This document shows positions 20,815 through 28,557 of a stretch of 41,235 nucleotides of DNA, one piece after another (position 1 is the first letter of the stretch; every line of letters starts with the position of its first letter). Below the pieces are notes generated by a model that made no database searches, was not told the DNA's origin, and saw nothing but the letters and a program-made list of their open reading frames with translations. A program made the position numbers and the translations under genes. Source of the DNA: a virus; IMG/VR virus record IMGVR_UViG_3300032116_018332, positions 1-41,235 of that record, one strand, 5' to 3'.

Positions 20815-21363
20815 ATGAGTAAAGTTTCTAAAAGTCCAGACCGTCATACCTTTCAAAAGGAAGGCTATGAACAACGCCTAGCCGAAAAAGGCGAAACTCC
20901 TAGCGAAGCTTATCTTGATTATTTTGAAAAGATACTTTACGAACACGATCACAAATTTGATGATCCAGAAACTCACAAAAACAATATGGAGTACGAATTA
21001 GTAACTACTGATTGGATATTGGAAAAAGTGCGCAGCAGTGAATCCTATGCTCAGAACTTGTATGCAGCCATGTGTAATAACCAGTTTCAAAAACGTGAGT
21101 TGTGGCCCATACTAGCCGAACAAACTTGGAGTTGTACTTGGCGTTACTCCGGTGGCATCGTCGCAGACATGCGACAAGAAGGTGATTACATTGATTGGTA
21201 TTGTAGCGGCATGGGCGGGCTTGCAGGCGAGTGGGATAAAGATGTAGAGACCTTTGAACAGTGGACTGCACGTACCAAGTTTGTTTCTGAAGGTGTTGTC
21301 ACTGAAGAAATTCAAAAAGATCTTTTTGAATTAGGTTGGTTAGTAATGGACGAGGACAAATGA
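20815..21363 (+). CDS. acidic hypothetical protein
   Basis: A 182-residue acidic protein. The N-terminal half is helical (EAYLDYFEKILYEHDHKF), the centre has a WPILAEQTWSCTWRYSGGIVAD segment and the C-terminus SEGVVTEEIQKDLFELGW. I recall similar proteins as conserved hypotheticals of T4-like marine phages, without a function. It is the first gene of the plus-strand early block and has a leaderless start under a strong promoter. It overlaps the next gene by 1 nt. Confidence 0.65.
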   Translation: MSKVSKSPDRHTFQKEGYEQRLAEKGETPSEAYLDYFEKILYEHDHKFDDPETHKNNMEYELVTTDWILEKVRSSESYAQNLYAAMCNNQFQKRELWPILAEQTWSCTWRYSGGIVADMRQEGDYIDWYCSGMGGLAGEWDKDVETFEQWTARTKFVSEGVVTEEIQKDLFELGWLVMDEDK

Positions 21364-21536
21364 TGAAATATACATTTAATGCAGAAGATATATTTGAAGA
21401 CATTCCTGGAGATCCAGACAATGTCATTTTGAAATTTCCTCCTGAAATATTAGAACAAACAGGGTGGAAAGAAGGAGACACATTGAATATTGAATTAGAG
21501 GACGGTGCTATTACCGTAACAAAAGTTAATGGCTAA
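21363..21536 (+). CDS. AbrB/MazE-like small protein
   Basis: A 57-residue protein with the swapped-hairpin pattern of AbrB/SpoVT/MazE domains: VILKFPPEILEQTGWKEGDTLNIE and a closing AITVTKV strand. Such dimers bind DNA, often their own promoter, as regulators or antitoxins. No toxin gene adjoins it, so a regulator is more likely. Start 21363 is chosen because GAGG lies 7 nt upstream; ATG 21360 is also possible. It overlaps the IF-1 gene by 8 nt, so its level may be coupled to IF-1. Confidence 0.7.
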   Translation: MKYTFNAEDIFEDIPGDPDNVILKFPPEILEQTGWKEGDTLNIELEDGAITVTKVNG

Positions 21537-21750
21537 GTCTGATGATTTATTAGAACTACGGGGAACTGTAACAGAAGTATTACCTAATAGTACGTTTCGT
21601 GTCAAAGTTGAAAACATTGACCACGAAATTCTCTGCTATATAGGCGGCAGATTGAAACAACATAAAATTAAAGTAATTCTGGGAGATCCAGTTACGATTG
21701 AAGTTAGTGTTTATGATTTGAAAAAAGGTAGAATTACTTACAGACATTGA
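21529..21750 (+). CDS. infA: translation initiation factor IF-1
   Basis: A 73-residue S1-domain protein, almost the length of E. coli IF-1 (72). Shared landmarks in order: MAK start, RGTVTEVLPNSTFRV, EN before the loop, I-G-G-R (IF-1 has I-S-G-K), LGDPVTIEV and the C-terminal YDLKKGRITYR. IF-1 binds the ribosomal A site in the 30S initiation complex and works with IF-2 and IF-3. A phage copy would alter initiation on host ribosomes. It has no strong ribosome site of its own and overlaps the AbrB-like gene by 8 nt, so its translation is probably coupled. Confidence 0.93.
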   Translation: MAKSDDLLELRGTVTEVLPNSTFRVKVENIDHEILCYIGGRLKQHKIKVILGDPVTIEVSVYDLKKGRITYRH

Positions 21751-21756
21751 GGAACT

Positions 21757-21918
21757 ATGACAACTTTAAATGAAGCAGCAAAAAAAACCGGCGAAAATCT
21801 TTGTATCTTGTTAGAAGCATTGGTATCAAAAATTAACGAATTAACAGAAGAAAATTTAAAACTTAAAACTGAATTAGCTAAATTGAAATTAGAAAAAGTT
21901 CAAAATGATATCCAATGA
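21757..21918 (+). CDS. small coiled-coil protein
   Basis: A 53-residue protein with ATG 6 nt after the IF-1 stop and a GAGGA ribosome site. Residues 17-48 form a clear coiled coil with Leu/Ile at heptad positions (INELTEENLKLKTELAKLKLEK). It probably dimerises. The stop region overlaps the next gene by 14 nt. No family recognised. Confidence 0.6.
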   Translation: MTTLNEAAKKTGENLCILLEALVSKINELTEENLKLKTELAKLKLEKVQNDIQ

Positions 21919-22186
21919 AAAAGATCTTAAGATATTTAAGAAATGGCTCAAAAGCCATTTAGCCTACGGTCCAACTACTATAACATTTATAAAAAAAGAT
22001 GGTACTGAAAGATCTATGAACTGTACTATCAACGAAGGATATATTCCTGAAGAGCTACATCAAAAAAATGATAAGAAAGAAAAAAAGATCAACGACGAGG
22101 TTATGCCAGTTTATGATCTTGATGTAAAAGGGTGGCGAAGCTTTCGCTGGGATTCAGTAAAAACAATAACATTTACACTATCATGA
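21905..22186 (+). CDS. SH3-fold-like phage protein, unknown function
   Basis: A 93-residue protein with the phage motif FIKKDGTERSMNCTI, a Pro-rich middle with charged Lys/Glu, then VYDLDVKGWRSFRWDSVKTI. This resembles a family of small beta-barrel (SH3-like) proteins I recall from T4-like phages, in which a GWRSFRWD segment is conserved. It may bind nucleic acid or a partner protein. It overlaps both neighbours (14 nt upstream, 4 nt downstream). Confidence 0.65.
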   Translation: MISNEKDLKIFKKWLKSHLAYGPTTITFIKKDGTERSMNCTINEGYIPEELHQKNDKKEKKINDEVMPVYDLDVKGWRSFRWDSVKTITFTLS

Positions 22187-22563
22187 TCGAAATTTTATTA
22201 TTACTCTGTTTTATCGTTAAACATTTCTTAGTAGACTTTGTTTGGCAAACAGAAACACAATTAGAAGAAAAAGGCCAATACTTAAAATCGGGAGGATTGG
22301 AGCATTCTGGTTTACATGCACTGTTCACATATCTTATTCTAATTCATATGTTAGATATGCCTTTTGCGTTAATGCTATCAATACTTGACTTTAGTTTGCA
22401 CTATCATATTGATTGGGCTAGAATGTATATCAATAAAAGATATAATTATACTCCCTCAGACAAGGGATTTTGGTTTTGGCTAGGCCTTGACCAATTACTA
22501 CATCAACTAACTTATATTGTTATTACTATTGTGACCATACTTATAATCGGAGACTTTATCTAA
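22183..22563 (+). CDS. DUF3307-like membrane protein
   Basis: A 126-residue integral membrane protein. It begins MIEILLLLCFIVKHFLVDFVWQ, then LEHSGLHALFTYLIL, histidines around LHYHIDWARMYINK and a C-terminal hydrophobic segment. This pattern (HFLVDF, HSGLHAL, H-x-ID) is that of the DUF3307 family seen in phages and bacteria. The clustered histidines suggest metal binding; the function is not established. ATG 22183 overlaps the previous stop. Confidence 0.7.
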   Translation: MIEILLLLCFIVKHFLVDFVWQTETQLEEKGQYLKSGGLEHSGLHALFTYLILIHMLDMPFALMLSILDFSLHYHIDWARMYINKRYNYTPSDKGFWFWLGLDQLLHQLTYIVITIVTILIIGDFI

Positions 22564-22800
22564 ATGGAAATACGCTACAGTGACAAATGCAAAGTAATCC
22601 ATGTAAATGGAAATAATAAAAGTGCAGAAGCAGACGTTCTAGAATTTAAGGACAAGAAAAAACTAGTAGTTGCACTAGGAAATGCTGTAAAATTGCACAT
22701 GACATGGAACGGTAAAGAATACGAAGGAAAACAAGCCGGCTTAGATTTTGTAAGTAAAGGCCCAGAAGTATTTAAAACCAGTGTTGCTAAAAGAGGTTAA
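22564..22800 (+). CDS. small hypothetical protein
   Basis: A 78-residue basic protein with a beta-rich pattern (KCKVIHVNG, ADVLEFKDKKKLVVAL, KLHMTWNGKEYEGKQAG). I recall it as a conserved small protein of T4-like marine phages, without a function. It starts directly after the previous stop without a strong ribosome site. Confidence 0.6.
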   Translation: MEIRYSDKCKVIHVNGNNKSAEADVLEFKDKKKLVVALGNAVKLHMTWNGKEYEGKQAGLDFVSKGPEVFKTSVAKRG

Positions 22801-22803
22801 CAA

Positions 22804-23040
22804 ATGAAAACATTTGACACATTCGAGAAAGTTGAAGATATGGGTGCGTGTGTTAAGCGTCCCATTGTAGTACACGCTAAAAAGATTGATGAAGAATTCC
22901 GTGTCAATACGCTAGAAGGCAACTACAAACAAGGCAAGCCCGGAGACTACTTAATGCGTGGTATCGATGGTGAACTTTATATCTGCGACGGTCCTATTTT
23001 TGAAAAGACTTACGATTTTGTAAAGGAAGAAAATGCCTAA
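22804..23040 (+). CDS. small PGDYL-motif phage protein
   Basis: A 78-residue protein with the region [18 protein letters not shown] then [27 protein letters not shown]. The PGDYL (usually PGDYV/G) motif marks a small phage and bacterial domain found alone or fused to other proteins, of uncertain role. It overlaps the clpP start by 8 nt, so the two are probably coupled. Confidence 0.65.
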   Translation: MKTFDTFEKVEDMGACVKRPIVVHAKKIDEEFRVNTLEGNYKQGKPGDYLMRGIDGELYICDGPIFEKTYDFVKEENA

Positions 23041-23623
23041 TCTAGTACCAATGGTAGTTGAGCAAGAAGCTCGCGGTGAACGTGCCTATGACATTTATAG
23101 TCGCTTATTAAAAGATCGCATTGTTATGCTGGACACTGATGTTAACGAACATACAGCTAGTCTTATCGTTGCACAGTTGTTATTTTTAGAAAGTGAAAAT
23201 AGTGAAAAGGATATCAGCTTTTTTATCAACAGTCCCGGCGGAGTGGTTACTGCTGGCATGGCTATTTACGATACAATGCAGTTCATTCGGCCTGACGTTT
23301 CCACAATCGTTATGGGCCAAGCTTGTAGTATGGGCAGTCTCCTTGCTTGTGCTGGTGCTCCTGGTAAACGTAAAATGCTACCGAACGCAAGACACATGAT
23401 TCATCAACCTAGTGGCGGTGCTCGTGGCCAAGCCACAGACATGCAGATTCAAGTTGAAGAAATCTTAAAGATGAAAAAATCTTTAACTGAAATCTATGTC
23501 AAGCATAACAGCAAGGGCAAGACCTACGAACAGCTACTAGCTGACATGGAACGTGATAAGTTCATGAGTGCCCAAGAAGCACTGGAATACGGACTAATTG
23601 ACGAAATTATCACTAAAAGATAA
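23033..23623 (+). CDS. clpP: ClpP-like serine peptidase
   Basis: A 196-residue protein of normal ClpP length. The catalytic triad is S99 (GQACSMGS), H124 (MIHQPSGG) and D171 (ADMERD). The [14 protein letters not shown]-terminus and FINSPGG strand that line the barrel are intact. The protein should assemble into a tetradecamer and work with host ClpX or ClpA, redirecting or supplementing host proteolysis or processing phage proteins. It overlaps the upstream small gene and precedes a metalloprotease. Confidence 0.95.
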   Translation: MPNLVPMVVEQEARGERAYDIYSRLLKDRIVMLDTDVNEHTASLIVAQLLFLESENSEKDISFFINSPGGVVTAGMAIYDTMQFIRPDVSTIVMGQACSMGSLLACAGAPGKRKMLPNARHMIHQPSGGARGQATDMQIQVEEILKMKKSLTEIYVKHNSKGKTYEQLLADMERDKFMSAQEALEYGLIDEIITKR

Positions 23624-23647
23624 TATGCGTATATAATTGGGTTACAT

Positions 23648-23678
23648 AGTCTGCACTAAATACGTTTAGGAGCAGACT
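23648..23678 (+). promoter_or_regulatory. hairpin that encloses the ribosome binding site of the metalloprotease gene
   Basis: AGTCTGC (23648-23654) pairs perfectly with GCAGACT (23672-23678), and inside this CTAAA (23656-23660) pairs with TTTAG (23665-23669) over a TACG loop. The ribosome site TAGGAG (23667-23672) lies in the right strand and the ATG at 23679 follows immediately. This would hide the site and looks like a translational operator. The left loop also holds TAAATA, a possible late box. Confidence 0.65.
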
Positions 23679-24407
23679 ATGAAGCGTCAAGCATTTGATT
23701 GGTCTAAGCTAGATCGATACACATTAATAAGTGTTCTTAACGGTGCCCGAAAAGAAATTGTCGGGCAAAAACTACTTATTGAAGATCTTCACAAAATCCT
23801 AAGTCATCAAGTCAAAAAACATCTCCCAATTAAAACTAAAATGATTAGAAATCCCGGGCAAGAAGAAAGGGAAATCTACATAGGTGGCTGCTATTACGGA
23901 CATTATGACGAAAATCAAACCAATCGATTTATAGAAATAATTTTTAGTTACTGCTTGTTTGATAAATTTTTAAAGATATCTCAAAGTAAATGGAACAGAA
24001 TGTGTTCGGTATTTGCAGATACAATCTTGCACGAAATAATACACATGCGTCAATATCGAACTAGGCGTTGGAAAATACTTCCAGGTTATGAAAGTATGGC
24101 CCATTTAGCCAAACAGCGCAAAGATCAAAATTATTACGGACATCCGGATGAAATTGGTGCTTATGCATTTAACATTGCTTGCGAAATGTACGATCGATTT
24201 GGTACAAATTATCAAATGATCAAACGATATCTAAACTCAAATCAATGTGTTAGACATAAAAGAACTAACTATTTTAGATATTTGAAAACTTTTGACATGA
24301 ATCATTCTCACAGAGTAATTAAAAAACTTAAGAAAAAAGTAACTTACTATCTTCCATACGCCGAGTTTGGTAAACCATTTAAAACTTCGGATCATATCAA
24401 CTACTAA
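23679..24407 (+). CDS. zinc metalloprotease-like protein (HExxH)
   Basis: A 242-residue protein with the zinc motif H-E-I-I-H in TILHEIIHMRQYRTRRWK (around residues 120-137) and a downstream glutamate candidate in HPDEIGAYAFNIACEM. The HEIIHMRQ context resembles phage and bacterial SprT-like/metallopeptidase domains. The rest is highly basic, with a Lys/Arg-rich C-terminus suggestive of nucleic acid or virion contact. Its ribosome site lies in the hairpin at 23648-23678. It follows clpP by 55 nt. Target unknown; inactivity cannot be excluded. Confidence 0.7.
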   Translation: MKRQAFDWSKLDRYTLISVLNGARKEIVGQKLLIEDLHKILSHQVKKHLPIKTKMIRNPGQEEREIYIGGCYYGHYDENQTNRFIEIIFSYCLFDKFLKISQSKWNRMCSVFADTILHEIIHMRQYRTRRWKILPGYESMAHLAKQRKDQNYYGHPDEIGAYAFNIACEMYDRFGTNYQMIKRYLNSNQCVRHKRTNYFRYLKTFDMNHSHRVIKKLKKKVTYYLPYAEFGKPFKTSDHINY

Positions 24408-24411
24408 GTAC

Positions 24412-24440
24412 TTGACTTTTTTTTAAAGCGATGTTACAAT
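24412..24440 (+). promoter_or_regulatory. sigma70-type promoter for DNA ligase
   Basis: TTGACT (24412-24417), 17-nt spacer, TACAAT (24435-24440). The ATG at 24474 follows after 33 nt without an evident Shine-Dalgarno. Confidence 0.7.
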
Positions 24441-24473
24441 TGCTTTAAATTACTTTTTACCTTATCTAAAACT

Positions 24474-25790
24474 ATGAGAAACGCCTGGGATATTATCAAG
24501 GAACTAGAAGCAACTAATAGCCGTTTGGAAAAAGAAGCCATCATTTTGAGAGAAGCTGAAGATCAAAATGATTTATTTTTTGAAGGACTTCGATTTGCTC
24601 TTGATCCTATGATCACGTTTGGTGTAAAGCAAGTTGATGAAAAACAACCAAATGATGGATTAGGAGTAGCTTGGGGTCATTTTAGAGAAACTCTAGTTGA
24701 TCTTCAAAATCGCGAGGTTACTGGTAATCTGGCCAGAGATATACTAGATCATTTAAAAGACAAATCATTTACCGATCAGTGGAACTATTGGTATCGCCGA
24801 ATTCTTATTAAAGATTTACGCTGTGGATTAAGCGACAAAACTGTTAACAAAGTGGTGGAGAAAAAATATGCAGATTACATTGTACCTACTTTCACTTGCC
24901 AGCTTGCTCACGATAGTGCTAATCATGAAGGAAAACTCGCAGGTAAAAAATTGGTGGAAGTCAAGCTGGATGGTGTGCGTGTTATTACTGTTGTGTGGCC
25001 AGACGGTCGTGTTCTTCAATTTAGCCGTAATGGCAAAGAGCTTGTAAACTTTGAACACATTAAACAAGAACTTGCACTAAATGCCAATACATTTACAGAA
25101 CCAATGGTACTTGATGGCGAAGTTATGAGTTCAAGTTTCCAAGATTTGATGAAACAGGTTCACCGTAAAGACAATGTTGCAGCCAGTGATGCAGTTCTAT
25201 GGTTATTTGATATTTTACCGTTGCGGGCGTTTGAATCAGGTATTTTTAATATGATCCAAAAAGATCGTAGCAGCTGGTTACACGATTGGTATAACAATAA
25301 GCTTAATAAATCGATGGCATATGTACGATGCTTAGATCAAGCTATTGTAGATTTAGATACAGCTGAAGGACAAAATTTATTTCGTATGTATAACAAATCT
25401 GCTATTGAAAATAATTACGAAGGTATTATGATTAAGGATCCCCAGGCTCCTTATGAATGTAAACGTACTGCAAGTTGGTTAAAATTAAAACCATTTATTG
25501 AAGTGTCATTGGAGGTTACAGATGTTGAAGAAGGGACTGGAAGGAATGTTGGACGCCTTGGAGCATTGGTCTGCGAGGGCAATGATGATTCTAGGCACAT
25601 CAGGGTTAACGTGGGTTCCGGTTTTAGTGACGATGATCGGAATACTTTTTGGAATTCACGGAGTGATGTTCTTGGCAGAATTGTTGAAGTAAGGGCAGAT
25701 GCTATAACTCAAAATCAAGACGGTAGCTACAGTTTACGTTTTCCAAGATTTCTTTCGTTTAGAGGTTTTGAAAACGGAGAAAAAATTTAA
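24474..25790 (+). CDS. ATP-dependent DNA ligase
   Basis: A 438-residue ligase. After an N-terminal helical DNA-binding part, motif I is EVKLDGVRV with adenylated K164, followed by motif III (MVLDGEV), motif IV (EGIMIKDP) and motif V (SWLKLKPF), then an OB-fold C-terminus. It seals nicks in replication, recombination or repair and corresponds to gp30 of T4 in role and approximate length. It is driven by the sigma70-type promoter upstream. The next gene starts 9 nt after its stop. UvdE downstream suggests a repair function in the same block. Confidence 0.95.
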   Translation: MRNAWDIIKELEATNSRLEKEAIILREAEDQNDLFFEGLRFALDPMITFGVKQVDEKQPNDGLGVAWGHFRETLVDLQNREVTGNLARDILDHLKDKSFTDQWNYWYRRILIKDLRCGLSDKTVNKVVEKKYADYIVPTFTCQLAHDSANHEGKLAGKKLVEVKLDGVRVITVVWPDGRVLQFSRNGKELVNFEHIKQELALNANTFTEPMVLDGEVMSSSFQDLMKQVHRKDNVAASDAVLWLFDILPLRAFESGIFNMIQKDRSSWLHDWYNNKLNKSMAYVRCLDQAIVDLDTAEGQNLFRMYNKSAIENNYEGIMIKDPQAPYECKRTASWLKLKPFIEVSLEVTDVEEGTGRNVGRLGALVCEGNDDSRHIRVNVGSGFSDDDRNTFWNSRSDVLGRIVEVRADAITQNQDGSYSLRFPRFLSFRGFENGEKI

Positions 25791-25799
25791 ATTAAAAAT

Positions 25800-26174
25800 A
25801 TGACAAATCCATTTCGCGATCAAGAAAAATTTATGAAAGCTTGCGACCAAAGTGTTGACAAGTATGACGGTTCTCAATATGCTATGTATCTTAAATTAAT
25901 CGACGAGGAAGTCGGAGAATTACATCAAGCAGTTGTAGCCAACGACGATGTAGAACAATTAGATGCATTAATTGATATTCTAGTTGTTACTATTGGTGCT
26001 ATCCATTCTATAGGTGCAGATGCCGAAGGTGCTTGGAAAGAAGTTATGAAAACTAACTTTGCCAAGATTGATAGCGAGACTGGTAAAGTACGTAAGCGTG
26101 AGGACGGTAAGGTACTTAAACCTATCGGCTGGACTCCTCCTGATCTAGCAGCATTTGTAGGAGACTTTAAATGA
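25800..26174 (+). CDS. MazG-like nucleotide pyrophosphohydrolase
   Basis: A 124-residue all-alpha NTP pyrophosphatase. The acidic metal motifs are LIDEEVGELHQA (E-E-x2-E) and DALIDILVVTIGA (D-x3-D), the usual four-helix metal cluster. The C-terminus GKVRKREDGKVLKPIGWTPPDL is the conserved tail of phage members. These enzymes hydrolyse (d)NTPs or related nucleotides to monophosphates and alter nucleotide or (p)ppGpp-linked pools; the substrate is not certain. It overlaps speD by 4 nt. Confidence 0.85.
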   Translation: MTNPFRDQEKFMKACDQSVDKYDGSQYAMYLKLIDEEVGELHQAVVANDDVEQLDALIDILVVTIGAIHSIGADAEGAWKEVMKTNFAKIDSETGKVRKREDGKVLKPIGWTPPDLAAFVGDFK

Positions 26175-26533
26175 GCTATTGGGGGTATCATTTAATCTTA
26201 GATGTAGGAGGCTGCGACTCTTCTTTGATGGCTGATAGGCTAAACGTCTACAACTGGATTACATCTTTAGTTAAAGATATCGATATGATTCCAGTTGGTG
26301 AGCCGAGTATCGAATACACGGCTGCAGATGATATAGATAAAGCAGGATTTACAGCAATTCAAGTAATTGTTACTAGTAGTATTGTAGCACACTTTATTGA
26401 CTCTACAGGACAGATATATATAGATGTCTTTAGTTGTAAAAAGTTTGATCTTGATGTTGTAAAAAATAGTGTTAAAAATTATTTTGGTGCAGGAAAGATG
26501 AGAGAGTTCTTCCTGACTAGACAAGCTGATTAA
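26171..26533 (+). CDS. speD: S-adenosylmethionine decarboxylase proenzyme
   Basis: A 120-residue protein matching bacterial SpeD. Taking the Thermotoga enzyme as reference, the self-cleavage serine corresponds to S69, the catalytic His to H74 (5 later) and the catalytic Cys to C89 (20 later), all present in VTSSIVAHF and DVFSCKKFD. The Glu that precedes the serine in most members is Thr (T68). It makes decarboxylated SAM for polyamine synthesis and is known cargo of cyanophages. It is coupled to the MazG-like gene (ATGA). Confidence 0.85.
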   Translation: MSYWGYHLILDVGGCDSSLMADRLNVYNWITSLVKDIDMIPVGEPSIEYTAADDIDKAGFTAIQVIVTSSIVAHFIDSTGQIYIDVFSCKKFDLDVVKNSVKNYFGAGKMREFFLTRQAD

Positions 26534-26544
26534 AGGAGATAAAA

Positions 26545-27216
26545 ATGTTTGTTACAAGTTATAGAACTGCTGGTGAAATTAATTCAGCAATGATTCGAGT
26601 ATATCAAAATATGATGATAGCCGTTTTGATTAGTATGGTTACTAGTTTCATAGTAGGCAATACGCCTATGCTAATGGCACTGTTTTTCGGAACGCCATTA
26701 AAATGGTTGATTATGTTGGCGCCCATTGGATTCATTTTATTTTTTAGTTTTAAAATGGAAGACCTTAGTAAAGATACAGCCACAATGTTATTGTGGGTAT
26801 TTTCTGTATTAATGGGACTAAGTTTCAGTGCTATTTTTGTCGTCTACACCGGTGCTAGTATTGTTATGTCATTTATGAGCGCAGCTATACTTTTCGGTTG
26901 TATGACCTTTTATGGTTATTTTACAAAACGTAGTTTAGAAAGTTTCGGACAATTTTTGATTGTAGGACTAATTGCTATCTGTATCGCTAGTATTGTTAAT
27001 ATTTTTGTAGGTAGTAGTGTAATGACCACTGTGATCAGTGCGTTGGCTATCATAATCTTTTTGGGACTAACTGCATATGATACACAACGTATCCGTGAAA
27101 TGGTTAGCTATGATAATAATGGTAATGCTGAGGTAGCAGGAGCATTGACTTTGTACTTAAATTTCATTAACATATTCCTTAACTTGTTACAACTTTTTGG
27201 AAGTAAAAACGAATGA
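26545..27216 (+). CDS. Bax inhibitor-1/YccA-family membrane protein
   Basis: A 223-residue protein with seven hydrophobic segments, the topology of the BI-1 family, and the conserved C-terminal region LGLTAYDTQRIREMVSYD followed by ALTLYLNFINIFLNLLQLFG. YccA, the bacterial family member, interacts with the membrane protease FtsH and can restrain it. A phage copy could modify FtsH activity or membrane ion balance. It has a strong AAAGGAGA ribosome site and overlaps the next gene by 4 nt. Confidence 0.9.
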   Translation: MFVTSYRTAGEINSAMIRVYQNMMIAVLISMVTSFIVGNTPMLMALFFGTPLKWLIMLAPIGFILFFSFKMEDLSKDTATMLLWVFSVLMGLSFSAIFVVYTGASIVMSFMSAAILFGCMTFYGYFTKRSLESFGQFLIVGLIAICIASIVNIFVGSSVMTTVISALAIIIFLGLTAYDTQRIREMVSYDNNGNAEVAGALTLYLNFINIFLNLLQLFGSKNE

Positions 27217-28028
27217 GAAATTATTGGACTTGTAGTAAATTTGCAGATTGGATTCGCGGCACCACTAAACTAAAGTGCGGCACTGGCAAAGAGTGGCATG
27301 AATGGGAAAAGGCTGCTAAAGCTAAGTATCCTGTTCGTTGGTGGATCGCCGAAGAAGGCCTAGACCATATTCAAGACGTTTGGTGCTGGATTCCGGAAAG
27401 GATTAATGATGTACGATATTATGTTAATAATCGTTGGGTCTCTCATAGCCATCGCCTCACGGCGCATCCTAGAGATATCAAACCAGGACAATGGTCGGAC
27501 GTTGGCAATCGTTTTCTTCCTTGTCTATTTAACAGCTTGGTGGATTTTATTGAGATAGAAAAAGCGTGGACACATTGTGTTTGGGACGACGATGCACGTA
27601 AGACCTTTGGATACCCTTGGTGGCGTCGATGGTTCCGTCAATGGCGCTGTCCAGAAGCAGGCATTGCCCATTTAAAATGGGAAATGGAACTAACTACCGC
27701 GGAGTTTCTTGAGGATAGTGAAAAGCACAAAGCCGAGCCTACATATCAAGCTAAGGCTGCTCGAGAGCTTTTTGAGCTGTATACTTGGTGGAAGGAAGTT
27801 TATCCAAAACGTCCAGACATGTATGATGCCAGTGGATGGAGTGCCTACTGCGAAATGCGTCGTGAACGAGGTTACCATCTCTTAGACATGGAAGATAAGA
27901 CACCAGAAGAAGCTGAAATGTGTAGAACTGCATTAGATAAGAGTCAAGAAATTGAAGCAGCATATAACAAAGAAGATGAAGAAATGATGATTCGTCTTAT
28001 TAAAATTCGTGAAAGTCTTTGGACTTAA
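27213..28028 (+). CDS. tryptophan-rich hypothetical protein
   Basis: A 271-residue soluble protein with many Trp residues (RWWIAEE, DVWCWIPERI, YPWWRRWFRQWRC) and a central SHSHRLTAHPRDIKPGQW. It resembles a conserved hypothetical of T4-like marine phages that I recall by the WCWIPERINDVRYYV-type segment. The C-terminus is a helical acidic coiled-coil (TPEEAEMCRTALDKSQEIEAAYNKE). No enzymatic motif is visible. It overlaps the BI-1 gene. Confidence 0.65.
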   Translation: MRNYWTCSKFADWIRGTTKLKCGTGKEWHEWEKAAKAKYPVRWWIAEEGLDHIQDVWCWIPERINDVRYYVNNRWVSHSHRLTAHPRDIKPGQWSDVGNRFLPCLFNSLVDFIEIEKAWTHCVWDDDARKTFGYPWWRRWFRQWRCPEAGIAHLKWEMELTTAEFLEDSEKHKAEPTYQAKAARELFELYTWWKEVYPKRPDMYDASGWSAYCEMRRERGYHLLDMEDKTPEEAEMCRTALDKSQEIEAAYNKEDEEMMIRLIKIRESLWT

Positions 28029-28034
28029 TAAATA
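28028..28034 (+). promoter_or_regulatory. possible late promoter
   Basis: ATAAATATTC follows the stop of the Trp-rich gene and precedes AAAGGAG and ATG 28054. It shares the TATTC downstream bases with other late sites in this window. Confidence 0.45.
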
Positions 28035-28053
28035 TTCAACAAAGGAGACCGCT

Positions 28054-28287
28054 ATGAAATTAATCACAGCACTAGTATTAGCCTCAGCAATGAGCTTGGC
28101 AACAGCAGCCGAAGAAAAAAATGTAAAGGTTGATGGCAAGACCTACGAAGTTCGTGTACCAAAATCAGCAAAAATTGACTGTAAGGATGCTAAAAATGCA
28201 GACAAAACTGAATGCAAAAAGCAACCTAAAGAAATGCCAAAAATTGAAAAACCAGTTGCACCAAAAGAAGAACCTAAAAAGAAGTAA
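28054..28287 (+). CDS. small exported Lys/Pro-rich protein
   Basis: A 77-residue protein with signal peptide MKLITALVLASAMSLATA (cleavage after A18 or A19) and a mature part rich in Lys, Glu and Pro, with C62/C72-like cysteine pairs (IDCKDAKNADKTECKK) that may form a disulphide. The C-terminus is a KEEPKKK tail. A strong AAAGGAG site precedes the ATG. It is followed by an intrinsic terminator and is the third exported protein in the window. Function unknown. Confidence 0.65.
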   Translation: MKLITALVLASAMSLATAAEEKNVKVDGKTYEVRVPKSAKIDCKDAKNADKTECKKQPKEMPKIEKPVAPKEEPKKK

Positions 28288-28298
28288 TTTTATCCACC

Positions 28299-28322
28299 GC
28301 CCGGACCTAGTCCGGGCTTCTT
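28299..28322 (+). terminator. rho-independent terminator
   Basis: GCCCGGA (28299-28305), loop CCTAG, TCCGGGC (28311-28317), then TTCTT. A GC-rich 7-bp stem with a short U-rich tail, immediately after the exported-protein gene. Confidence 0.8.
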
Positions 28323-28332
28323 AAATTGTAAT

Positions 28333-28557
28333 ATGAACGACTACTCTACAGTAATATCTGCCATTAATTTTGTTAATAGTGCTTTTTTACTAACACTTGG
28401 CCTTATTATTATTATCGCTGGGATAATAATCATAAACAATCTTATTATGCGTTTTTATATGCCTATGGGCATAGCCAAATGGCTGCGTAATACTATAATG
28501 CACCCGACTGAATATCCAAAAGAACCGGTTGACAAGAAAGACCCAACTGTGCTATAA
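28333..28557 (+). CDS. small membrane protein
   Basis: A 74-residue protein with one long hydrophobic stretch (residues 14-38, FVNSAFLLTLGLIIIIAGIIIINNL) and a soluble tail with Pro and charged residues. No ribosome site is clear. Its 3' end contains the promoter of the next gene (28529-28558), so coding and regulatory sequence overlap. Function unknown. Confidence 0.6.
   Translation: MNDYSTVISAINFVNSAFLLTLGLIIIIAGIIIINNLIMRFYMPMGIAKWLRNTIMHPTEYPKEPVDKKDPTVL

Noticed and set aside
21363-21750. Toxin-antitoxin pair around the AbrB/MazE-like protein
   Set aside because: The adjacent gene is IF-1, not a toxin, and no other toxin-like gene adjoins it.
23193-23399. 68-codon frame inside clpP
   Set aside because: It is out of frame within the catalytic part of ClpP and has no ribosome site or family match.
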